DNA from: Cordia subcordata
Taxonomy: Eukaryota; Streptophyta; Magnoliopsida; Boraginales; Cordiaceae
NCBI GenBank assembly: GCA_028554755.1
Contig: JAPTOF010000025.1
Location: 744,001 to 808,000, forward strand
DNA length: 64,000 bases
Direction: 5' to 3'
A model generated the notes under the pieces. It searched no databases. It was given only the letters and a program-made list of their open reading frames with translations, and was not told where the DNA came from. Positions 55,901 through 64,000 of this stretch are shown one piece after another. The first letter of the stretch is position 1. The number at the start of each line of letters is the position of its first letter. A program made the position numbers and the translations under genes.

Positions 55901-56456
55901 TACTTGGGATGATATCCGTAAGAAGGGTCATACAGTTAACTGGTACAATTTGGTTTGGCACAAAGGTCATAACCCTAGACATGGTTTCATTTGCTGGCTT
56001 GTTTTTCATGATCGGCTTTCAACTCTTCAAAAATTATTAAGTTGAGGACTGATTGCTAACCCACTTTGTACCTTTTGTCGCATGGGTTGTGAAACAAGAG
56101 ATCACCTTTTTTTCGAATGTAGCTTCACACGCAGAATTTGGAGGCATGGTCTTGCAATCTCCCTTGTTCTAGAGAAGTTGATTTGTTGGGATGAAATTTG
56201 TGCCTATCTCACACCTTTTGCTCTTGAAAATAACTTGAAAGCTACTATCCTTAAGCATCTTCTTGGAGCATCCGTTTACCACATTTGGGTTGAGAGAAAT
56301 CAGCGTATTTTCAAGCAAGAAGCAAAAACGGAGGATCAAATCACAAGTACTATCTTCAATGAAGTTAGAACTCGTATTATCTTTGGTAGGAAATTTCCTT
56401 CAAATGCGCTGAATATTGCCTTATGTAAATTGTGAAAATTAGATGGGATACTTGGT
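52902..56456 (+). pseudogene. C2 ORF2 (1,184 codons, one frame, four nonsense codons)
   Basis: EN (about 1-240): MIFCSWNIRGFNSP, LETKV, LGDFNEVLFCGD, SDHSPLIVHS. RT (about 430-730): NPNKSPGPDGFTSHFY, the GIRQGDP block, FADDLFIFCKG near residue 680. zf-RVT near 1055-1080 (CTFCRMGCETRDHLFFEC). Nonsense codons: TGA 53118-53120, TAA 55269-55271, TGA 56043-56045, TGA 56433-56435; the three TGA are TGG-to-TGA. At 54662-54712 the KAFDSLNW..FGFP block is replaced by an out-of-frame copy of the GIRQGDP region, without closing the frame. The TAA and several other differences are shared with C3. Confidence 0.87.
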
Positions 56457-56842
56457 TAGGTTTCTCCTTTCTTTTTGCTGATTCTTGTACTTGAACATTT
56501 CTTTTATGAAATCTTACTTACTCAGCAAAAAAAAAAAAAAAAAGCAACACTCATCAAGCACATCTTTGAAGCAACAATTTATTTCATTTGGTTGGAAAAG
56601 AACAATAGGCAATCAGCAAAGGAGCAAAAACGAAAGAGCAAATCTTTTCGTCCATCTTCAACCATGTTCGAATTAAGTGTTCAATTGGAAAGCATTTCAC
56701 TTCTTCTTGTATCAACAAAATTATTTGTAAGAATTGGGGAATTGAGGCCATATTGGATTGAGCTTCCCCTTCTTTTGACTCTCATGTACATCTTTTGTAA
56801 TTAATATAGTGCTTTTCACTTTTCACGCAAAAAAAAAAAAAA

Positions 56843-57597
56843 GGGGTCCAAGGAAGGAAGTGATCCATGCTTTGAGAAGAAAGAAGAGATTTCATCCACT
56901 TCTAAAGCAAGACAAGATGATGAAGGAGAGTTTGTTGAGCCATCTCCACCAAGGATGGTACAAAAAGAGCAACCAAAAGAATCAAATTTTTTTTGCGGGG
57001 CAAGTAAGATTGGATAAATTCCAAAGATCAAAAGTTTACATGTACAAAAGATGTGGAGAAGAACATGAACCTAAACAACAACATCTTCTAATCTCCACAA
57101 TCTACATAAAGTTTTGTTCAAAGGAGAAGACTGAAACTTTCTACCATTTGTAAGTTTAACATCATTAAAGATAACATCGAAAATAAACTCCTCAGTTCTA
57201 GCTTGGTTTTTGAAGATACGTTGATTCCTTTCAATCCAAATGTTGTAGATGGCTGCCCCAAAGAGATGCTTGAAAATTGTGGCCTTCAAATGCTTTTCAA
57301 GAGCAAAAGGTGTGGAGTACTCAATAATATCATGCCAACAAATCAGATTTTTCGGAACGAGAATGAGTTGCAAACCCCTTCTCCAAATCCTTCTGGTGAA
57401 ACAACATTCAAAAAATAGATGCTCCCTAGTTTCACAACCCAAAAGAATCAAATTCTTTCAAAGCAGTTGATAACTTTACAAATGGAGAGGATGAAGAAAT
57501 TGAGCATACAACAAACTATGGCAGCCACTTGGATGAGCAAAATTCTTAAGGAAATGATGCTTTGGACCCAAGGTCCAACCCCCCTCTTGAGAAATGA
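56843..57597 (+). pseudogene. T unit U6 ORF1, right of E1, split by M6
   Basis: GSKEGSDPCFEKKEEISSTSKARQDDEGEFVEPSPPRMVQKEQPKESN: the codon that is TAG in U1-U4 is GAG here. M6 occupies 56989-57438. ORF1 then continues to the TGA overlapping the ORF2 ATG at 57594. The site used by C1 and H4 in other units is intact here (near 56914). Confidence 0.78.
56989..57438 (-). mobile_element. M6: short LINE tail, minus strand
   Basis: Poly-T then the reverse of CTTGCCCCGCA(n). Target duplication CCAAAAGAATCAAATT at 56973-56988 and 57439-57454 (16 bp). It encodes the ORF2 C-terminus on minus (57071-57438: CETREHLFFECCFTRRIWRRG to LCRLWRLEDVVV). Same family as M5 and the 13-bp insertion. Confidence 0.87.
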
Positions 57598-58575
57598 TTG
57601 GTTCTTGGAATGTTAGGGGTCTAAACTCCCCTTGCAAACAAAAAGAAGTGAAGGCTTTAATCAACAAGCACAAATTGGATTGTTTTTGTTTTTTGGAAAC
57701 CAAGGTAAATGAGAACAATGCCATTGCCAACTATTTCAGCACCTTGGGTTTTGCTAATCACATGGATGAGAATATAAGAGGAAGACTTTGGCTCTTTCGG
57801 AGAAATCATCTCAAAATCAACATCCTTGATAGCATGGAACAAGGTATTCTTTGTCATCTCTCCATTGCTGCAAATTGCTCTTTTTTCATTAGATTTATCT
57901 ATGGAGAGAGCACTCCCTCATGTAGGAGATTGCTTTGGAAAAAAATTAAAATTTGGGGTGATTGGTGTCTGGATGGTCCACTTTGCATTATGGGTGATTT
58001 CAATGAAATCCTTCATGATGGGGATAGATCCACTTCCTGGAGTATCCCATCTAGTGCATATGATTTCAAACAATGTGTTGCTCAAGCCAAATTACACGAA
58101 ATAAAAGCTTTTGGTCCGCACTTCACATGGTCCAGCCGAAGCTCACGTGGAAACTACATTGCAAGCAAAATCGATCGGGCACTCGTTAATTCACAACGGA
58201 TGGAGCACATGGAGAACTCTTTCCTCTTGGTTGACAATCCCGGTATTTCAGATCATTGCCCTCTCATTTTGCATACCAACTTGATCATGCATTCCTCCCC
58301 AAAGCCATTCAAATTCTACAATGCATGGACATCTCATGAATTCTTTTTACCTTTTGTGGAAAAGCATTGGAGTGCACAGGTTTTTGGCACTCCAATTTTC
58401 TTTTTATTCCAAAAGCAAAAGTATCTCAAGAAGGTATTGAAGGAGTTTGATAAGACTTATTACTCTTGCATCCCACATCAAATTGGTCACCACAAGGATA
58501 ACCTCAGATTGGTGCAAGTTGACATTCTCAATGGGTTTGTTAATGAGTAGAACATTAACAAGGAAAAGGAGACCA
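57594..58575 (+). pseudogene. T unit U6 ORF2, endonuclease part (open to the shared TAG)
   Basis: MIGSWNVRGLNSPCKQKEVKALINKHKLDCF is open for 318 codons to TAG (58548-58550). It keeps WNVRGLN and a sense codon where U1-U4 have TGA. EN motifs LETKV, GDFNEILHDGDRSTSW, SKIDRALVN and SDHCPLILH are all present. It is the best preserved T endonuclease. E2 inserts at about 58575, and two T remnants follow at 59772-59828 and 63386-63431. Confidence 0.82.
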
Positions 58576-59771
58576 TTTTTTTTTGCGTGAAAAGTGAATG
58601 CACTATATTAATTACAAAAGATGTACATGAGAATCAAAAGAAGGGGAAGCTCATTCTAATATAGCCTCGATTCCCCAATTCTTACGAATGATTTTGTTGA
58701 TACAAGAAGAAGTGAAAAGCTTTCCAATTGAACATTTAATTCGAACATGGTTGAAGATGGATGAAAAGATTTGCTCTTCCGTTTTTGCTCCGTTGCTGAA
58801 TTGTCTATTGTTCCTTTCCAGTCAAATGAAATAAATTGTTGCTCCAAAGAAATGCTTGATGAGTGTAGCTTTGAGATTGCCTTCAAGAACGTATGGAGTA
58901 AAGAAAGTGAGGATTTCATTCCATGATGTTGGTGGATCTTTTATGCATGTTAACTCCAGCCTCTTTGCCAAATTCTTCTTGTAAAGCTACAATGGAAGAA
59001 AAGATGGTCCCTTGTTTCGCAAGCAAAGTTGCAAAATATGCAATTGGAGTTGATTTCAATACCCCAAGTGAGCATTCTGAATTTTGTTGTGAGCCTATCA
59101 TGCATTGCAGTCCAAGTGATAAAAGCATGCTTTGGTGTGTGGTTTTTAAACCAAACAACATTGTGCCATTCAATCTTTCTTTTTCGCTTACGCAAGTGCT
59201 CCCAAGTATGCTTAAAAGAGAATTTCCCATCATTTGAGAGACTCCAAGAGTAAGAATCCAACCTATTTTCAATGATGGCAGCGTTTGGGATGGGGATATG
59301 CATAAGCTGAATTGGCCAATTCCAAGAGCCATTTGAGAAGATTTCTTGTACCTTTGCATGAAGTGGTGGATGGTTGAAAGTGCCATTCCAATGTTCAAGG
59401 AGAGTACCATTGTCATGCCATTTATCAAGCCAAAAGTGTGTGTCTCTCCCATCTCCAAGAATATGTGAAATATGACTTCTAGTTGAAGCTTGGCAATTCA
59501 GAAGCTTCTTTACGATCCAGCTTGAGTCATTTGGGTAAGAGATTGTCCAAATTGATTCATTCTTAATGTAGTTTGAATGAACCCATTTGCTCCAAAGAGA
59601 TTCACGAAAAGCATACATTCTCCAAAAAATTTTTGTGAAGAAAGTATTGTTGATGTCTTCCAAAGATCTAATTCCCAATCATCCTTCATCAAAGAAATTG
59701 AGTCAAAGTTTTGTGCATTTCTTTGGAGAGATACGGGAGCAAAAATTGCATGGAGCAATGTTTGTGTTCCA
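58576..59771 (-). mobile_element. E2: 5'-truncated LINE tail with 5' inversion, minus strand
   Basis: Poly-T at about 58575-58584, reverse of TTTTCACGCA(n). Minus sense from about 59685 down to 58650: MGIRSLEDINNTFFTKIFWRMYAF (preceded by a TGA in DEG*LGIR), zf-RVT CIFCNFACETRDHLFFHC, C-terminus with a shift near 58925. The segment about 59686-59771 is plus-oriented and encodes KEIESKFCAFLWRDTGAKIAWSNVCVPY, the residues immediately upstream, so the 5' part is inverted. A few host bases were lost and no target duplication is seen. Confidence 0.82.
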
Positions 59772-59828
59772 TATTGAAGAACCTGAGAGCAATCATAAAC
59801 ACATGCCCCACCAAAAATCTAGACTCCA
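59772..59828 (+). pseudogene. T unit U6 ORF2 remnant between E2 and C3
   Basis: IEEPESNHKHMPHQKSRL, the T text following the EN part. It ends in TCTAGACTCCA, the C3 target. Confidence 0.75.
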
Positions 59829-62800
59829 CATTTGAAGAAGATTGGCTCCACATTTGAAGATTTTGGCTTTTTGAACTATGTGAATGATTCCATCAAGGGC
59901 CGGCTCTGGTTTTTTTGGGAAAAAAATATCAATATTAGCATTGTGGATTCTTTTGAACAAGGGCTGTTTTGCATTGTTGAAAAGCACATGGTGCATCCTT
60001 TTCTTGTGGCATTTGTCTATGGCCGCAATGATCCTCTTAGGAGAAAAGCTCTCTGGAATAAGATTGAAGAATGGAGTTTCATTTGTGGTAATGGGGAACT
60101 TTGCGTTTTGGGTGATTTCAATGAAGTCCTTTTCTGTGGTGACAAGTCAAACTCCTCTTCTACTTCTCCTAATGCCAGAGATTTTGCCAATTGCTTGATC
60201 AAAGCAAATCTGAAGGAGTTAAAAGCACACGGTCCACATTTCACTTGGACAAATAAGAGCTCTCTTGGGAACTTCTTGGCATGTAAACTTGATAGGGCTT
60301 TGGTCAATGCAAATTGGATTCATAATAAGCAAGACTCGTTTCTTTTGGTGGATAGCCTGGGCATATCCGATCATAGTCCTCTCATTGTCCATTCTTGCAA
60401 GTCTTGGATCTCCACTCCAAAACCATTTAAATTCTACAATGCTTGGTCAAAACACAAGGATTTCTTGAAGCTTGTCGAGGAACATTGGAGTGTGAGGGTT
60501 TTTGGCACTCCTATGTTTTCTCTCTTTCAAAAACAAAAATCTCTCAAGCAAGCACTAAAGTCTTTCAGCAAGAAATACTTTACTACCATTCCGAGTTCTC
60601 TCTTGAAGCTCCAAAATATCCTCCATGAAGTTCAGATTGAGATTCTCAATGGAAATATTAGGGCTAATTTGATCGAAAAGGAAAAGAATTTGCTGAAGAG
60701 TATTGATGAATTGGATGACATTTATAAATCTATGCTTTCTCAAAAAGCACGGGTAAATTGGATCAAAGACGGGGATGCAAATTCTAAGTTCTTCCACAAC
60801 ACAATCAAAGGTAGAAGGCATAAAAGCTTCATTTGCATGGTCAAGAATGATGAAAATCATATTCTTATAAATGAGCAAGAAGTCAAGGCTGAATTTGTTG
60901 AGTATTTTAAGAAGCTCCTTGGCACTCCTTCAAGCTCTCTTGCTACTACTGAATTGATCAAAAATATTGTCGGTAAGACAATTAAAGTTGAAGAAGCAAA
61001 CTCTCTTTTGGCTCCTATCACTCATGATGAGATTAAGAGTACACTTTTTTCACTCAATCCAAACAAAAGTCTGGGTCTGGATGGCTTTACTTCTCATTTC
61101 TACATGGCCTCTTGGGAAATTATTGGTGAGGATGTTTTGAAGGCTATTACCTCCTTCTTTCAATCATGCAATCTTCTTAAGGATGTAAATACAACTATCA
61201 TTACTCTTGTGCCTAAAATGCAAAATCCATACATGGTTAAAGACTATAGGCCGATTTCTTGCTGCAATACTATATACAAATGTATATCCAAGATTCTTGC
61301 AAATAGAATAAAAAATTGCTTTCCTCACATCATCTCTTGGAACCAATCAGCTTTTCTCAAGAATAGACTCATAAATGAAAACATCCTCGTTGCTCATGAA
61401 CTTTTGAGAGGCTATGCAAGAAAACACATTTCCCCTAGATGTGCTCTCAAAGTGGACATCATGAAAGCTTTTGATTCTCTCAATTGGAAATTCATTGAAG
61501 TCTCCCTTGTTGCTTTTGGCTTTCCTACAAAGTTTGTGAAATGGATTATGGCTTGCATCACCACCACTAGTTTTTCTATTGCTATTAATGGTGGATTGGA
61601 GGGTTTTTTTCAAGGAGCTAATGGAATTAGACAAGGTGATCCCTTATCACCTTATATCTTTGTCATTTGTACGGAGGTCCTCACTTGCATGCTAAATAAG
61701 CTTGATAGCAGCCCGTACTTTGACCACCACCCAAAATGCTCTTCTTTGAAGCTAAATCACCTTTGCTTTGCGGATGATCTTTTCATTTTTTGCAAAGGAA
61801 ATCTTCAATCTATTACAAGCATCAAGGAAGTTTTGGATCTCTTCTCCACTTATTCAGGGCTCAACATCAATCATGCTAAAAGTAATATTTTCTTTGGGGG
61901 AGTTCCGGATGACATAAAGCAAACTATCCTTCAACAATTGGAATTCAAAGAAGGTATTCTTCCCATCCGCTATTTAGGTATTCCGCTTGTCTCAAGGAAA
62001 CTTAGGAAAGCTGATTGCATGCCTCTCCTTGAAAAGATCAATGCAAAGCTTGAAAATTGGGCAAACAAATGGCTTTCCTTTGCTGGAAGACTTGTTCTCA
62101 TTTAATCCATTCTTGTGCAAATTTGTTCTTTTTGGGCAAGTGCTTTCCTCCTCACAAAACGTACTATGGAAGCAATTGAATCAAAGTTCAGATCCTTTCT
62201 TTGGAGAGGTACCGGGCCAAAAATTGCTTGGAAATATGTTTGCTTACCATTCCTTGAAGGGGGTCTTGGTATTCGAAGATTGAGTGAGATCAATGTCACT
62301 TACTTACTCAAAATCTTTTGGAGAATGTATGCCACCAAAGACACTCTTTGAAGCAAGTGGATCCATTCAAATTATATCAAGAATAGCTCTATTTGGGCAA
62401 TGCAAATTCCTCATGATGCAAGCTGGATCCTTAAGTCTCTTTTGCAAATCCGTGGGGTTGCAAGGAATTTCATCCAACATAAACTTGGCAATGGCTCAAA
62501 TACATTTTTTTGGCTGGACAATTGGCATCAAGAAGGTCCTCTTCTCCACCATTGGAGCTCTACCTTTCCTTCACCTCCTTTGCTTGCCAAGGTTTGTGAC
62601 ATCTATATTAATGGTTAATGGACTTGGCCTTTAAATCTTCTCCATGTCCAGATTCCACTTATCATTCTTGATGAAAATGTCCAAGATTCTTTTCTTTGGC
62701 TGCCTTCAAATAATGGTAAATTTTCATTTAAGCTTACTTGGGATCATATTCGCAAGAAGGGTCATACAATTAACTGGCACCATTTGGTTTGGCACAAAGG

Positions 62801-63374
62801 ACATAACCCTAGACATGGTTTCATTTGCTGGCTTGTTTTTCATGATCGGCTTTCAACTCTTCAAAAATTATTAAGTTGGGGACTGATTTTTAACTCACTT
62901 TGTATCTTTTGTCGCATGGGTTGTGAAACAAGAGATCACCTTTTTTTCGAATGCAGCTTCACACGCAGAATTTGGAGACATGGTCTTGCAATCTCCCTTA
63001 TTCCAGAGAAGTTGATTTGTTGGGATGAAATTTGTGCCTATCTCACACCTTTTGCTCTTGAAAATAACTTGAAAGCTACTATCCTTAAGCATCTTCTTGG
63101 AGAATCCATTTATCACATTTGGATCGAGAGAAATCGGCGTATTTTCAAGCAAGAAGCAAAAACTGAGGAACAAATCTCAATTAGTATCTTCAATGAAGTT
63201 AGAACTCGTATAATTTTTGGTAGGAAATTTCCTTCAAATGCGCTGAATATTGCCTTATGTAAATTGTGGAAATTAGATGAGATACTTGGTTAGGTTTCTC
63301 CATTCCTTTTTCTGATTCTTGTACTTGAACGTTTCTTTTATGAAATCTTACTTACTCAGCCAAAAAAAAAAAAT
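59829..63374 (+). mobile_element. C3: 5'-truncated C-family LINE
   Basis: Starts in EN (KKIGSTFEDFGFLNY), ends with ACTCAGCC-type terminus and poly-A at about 63374. Target duplication TCTAGACTCCA at 59818-59828 and 63375-63385 (11 bp). The 5' junction repeats CTCCACATTTGAAGA (59825-59839 and 59846-59860). Confidence 0.87.
59832..63293 (+). pseudogene. C3 ORF2 (1,150 codons, one frame, three nonsense codons)
   Basis: Open for 757 codons, then TAA 62103-62105 (shared with C2), TGA 62349-62351 (TGG to TGA) and TAA 62616-62618 (CAA to TAA). EN lacks its first about 40 residues. LGDFNEVLFCGD, CKLDRALVN and SDHSPLIVHS are present. RT: NPNKSLGLDGFTSHFY (two changes in SPGPDG), KAFDSLNWKFIE, the GIRQGDP block, FADDLFIFCKG. 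zf-RVT CIFCRMGCETRDHLFFEC, C-terminus LCKLWKLDEILG. No frameshift. Confidence 0.87.
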
Positions 63375-63385
63375 TCTAGACTCCA

Positions 63386-63431
63386 ATGGATTAAGCATGA
63401 TGACACAAATTCAAGCTTCTTTCACAATGTT
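63386..63431 (+). pseudogene. T unit U6 ORF2 remnant between C3 and M7
   Basis: QWIKHDDTNSSFFHN, cut after CACAATGTT, the same site used by M1 in U1. Confidence 0.75.
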
Positions 63432-64000
63432 TTTTTTTTTTTGCTGAGTAAGTAAGATTTCATTAAAAGAAACGATCAAGTACAAGAATCAGAAACAAGA
63501 GTGGAAAACCTAAACAAGAATCTAATCTAATTTCCACAATTTACATAAGGCAATACTCAGCGCATTTGAAGGAAATTTCCTACCAAAAATTATACGAGTT
63601 CTAACTTCATTGAAGATAGTAATTGAGATTTGTTCCTTAGTTTTTGCTTCTTGCTTGAAAATACGCCGATTTCTCTCGATCCAAATGTGATAAACGGATT
63701 CTCCAAGAAGATGCTTAAGGATAGTAGCTTTCAAGTTATTTTCAAGAGCAAAAGGTGTGAGATAGGCACAAATTTCATCCCAACAAATCAACTTCTCTGG
63801 AACAAGGGAGATTGCAAGACCATGTCTCCGAATTCTGCGTGTGAAGCTACATTCGAAAAAAAGGTGATCTCTTGTTTCACAACCCATGTGACAAAAGATA
63901 CAAAGTGGGTTAAAAATCAGTCCCCAACTTAATAATTTTTGAAGAGTTGAAAGCTGATCATGAAAAACAAGCCAGCAAATGAAACCATGTCTAGGGTTAT
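63432..64000 (-). mobile_element. M7: C-family LINE tail, minus strand, running off the window
   Basis: Poly-T then the reverse of ACTCAGCA(n). On minus it encodes the ORF2 C-terminus (63522-63887 and beyond: GCETRDHLFFECSFTRRIRRHG.. LCKLWKLD*), closest to C3. The C-terminal EILG codons are changed, with a stop after KLD. The 5' end lies beyond the window. Confidence 0.85.

Larger units (their letters stand above)
50637..56540 (+). mobile_element. C2: full-length LINE with ORF1 and ORF2
   Basis: A 5.9-kb element in E1 with a 17-bp target duplication (50620-50636, 56541-56557). The leader TTCTCTCTCTACC (from about 50664) follows about 26 nt not shared with C1. The terminus is ACTCAGCA(n). Both ORFs keep one reading frame throughout and are broken only by nonsense codons, so this is the best preserved complete LINE in the window. 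Confidence 0.9.
49917..56842 (+). mobile_element. E1: 5'-truncated LINE tail hosting C2
   Basis: Starts in the zf-RVT region (NYIKNESIWTIS) and ends with terminus TTTTCACGCA(n) at about 56842, split by C2 (target duplication AAAGCAACACTCATCAA at 50620-50636 and 56541-56557). No target duplication for E1 itself: about 90 bp of T ORF1 (through KTQDTKMPRDSKTLDTWKV) is missing between its flanks. E2 is a second copy of the same family. Confidence 0.8.
1..63431 (+). repeat. Tandem array of LINE-derived unit T (U0-U6), interrupted by nested LINEs
   Basis: One LINE-derived segment recurs head to tail on the plus strand. Its order is C-terminal ORF1 (half of DUF4283, CCHC knuckle), ORF2 endonuclease, RT, then an abrupt fusion to the next unit's ORF1 fragment. 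The same ORF2-to-ORF1 fusion is seen at about 5023, 10121, 16185, 28390 and 49629. After subtracting guest insertions, fusion-to-fusion distance is about 3.31-3.32 kb for U1 and U2. U3 is shorter because of a deletion of about 0.58 kb near 27821. No poly-A tail, 5' leader or zf-RVT domain occurs in any unit, so this is a duplicated internal segment and not a run of independent LINE insertions. Between 34385 and 48803 the array is replaced by a large block, and its flanks there overlap by about 0.64 kb in unit coordinates. Array limits lie outside the window. Confidence 0.85.

Noticed and set aside
1..64000. LTR retrotransposon, DNA transposon or virus-like content
   Set aside because: No LTR pairs, protease/integrase, transposase or terminal inverted repeats. 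All RT text is of L1 type with EN upstream and zf-RVT downstream.
1..64000. CRISPR array, operon or riboswitch
   Set aside because: This is a plant nuclear repeat region. Repeats are kilobase-scale LINE copies, and short direct repeats are target duplications.
1..64000. Intact, functional LINE ORF2 in the window
   Set aside because: C2, C3 and M5 are closest, but each has at least one nonsense codon, and C2 also has a replaced RT block; C3 and M5 are 5' truncated.

Overview
The window is plant repeat DNA. Everything readable in it derives from L1-type non-LTR retrotransposons (LINEs), and I see no host gene, structural RNA gene, LTR element or DNA transposon. A land plant is indicated by ORF1 proteins with a DUF4283-like domain plus a CX2CX4HX4C zinc knuckle, and by ORF2 proteins with apurinic-like endonuclease (EN), reverse transcriptase (RT, FADD box) and a C-terminal zf-RVT-type Cys/His domain. 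The DNA is AT-rich and nearly all ORFs are broken, which suggests heterochromatin. The species cannot be told from the sequence.

Framework. A head-to-tail array of one LINE-derived unit, called T here (about 3.3 kb, plus strand), runs from base 1 to about 63,431. Each unit starts inside ORF1, runs through the ORF1/ORF2 overlap, EN and RT, stops just before zf-RVT, and is fused directly to the ORF1 fragment of the next unit. No poly-A lies between units. ORF2-to-ORF1 fusion points are at about 5023, 10121, 16185, 28390 and 49629. Units are numbered U0 to U6.

Guests. T is split by about 20 LINE insertions, mostly with poly-A/T tails and target-site duplications (TSDs). Half-LINEs with ORF1 but no ORF2: H1 (75-4448, minus, containing H2 at 2621-3972), H3 (11709-14449, plus), H4 (28838-31156, plus, 5' inverted), H5 (36121-44485, minus). 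ORF1+ORF2 elements: C1 (16660-22593), C2 (50637-56540), C3 (59829-63374, 5' truncated), B1 (36604-42431), D1 (34386-46216, 3' half lost). 5'-truncated tails: M1 (6788-8562), M2 (23596-27184) containing M3, M4 (33321-33869), M5 (46217-48802), E1 (49917-56842, containing C2), M6 (56989-57438), E2 (58576-59771), M7 (63432-end), and a 13-bp insertion at 49170-49182. The deepest nest is T, then D1, then H5, then B1.

How the parts work together. Autonomous-type elements encode an RNA-binding ORF1 protein and an EN/RT ORF2. ORF2 starts in an ATGA overlap with the ORF1 stop in every family where this can be checked. Half-LINEs carry only ORF1 and must have been copied by ORF2 supplied in trans. They share with the ORF2-bearing families a 3' terminus of the type CTTACTT..CGCA(n) and a 5' leader with a small upstream ORF (M-L-S-L-L-S or M-K-L/I-L). 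All five half-LINEs also carry a 3'-UTR hairpin with covarying stem bases and a second hairpin at the tail, neither of which I see in the ORF2-bearing elements. This half-LINE/LINE parasitism and the LINE-derived array are the most unusual content of the window.
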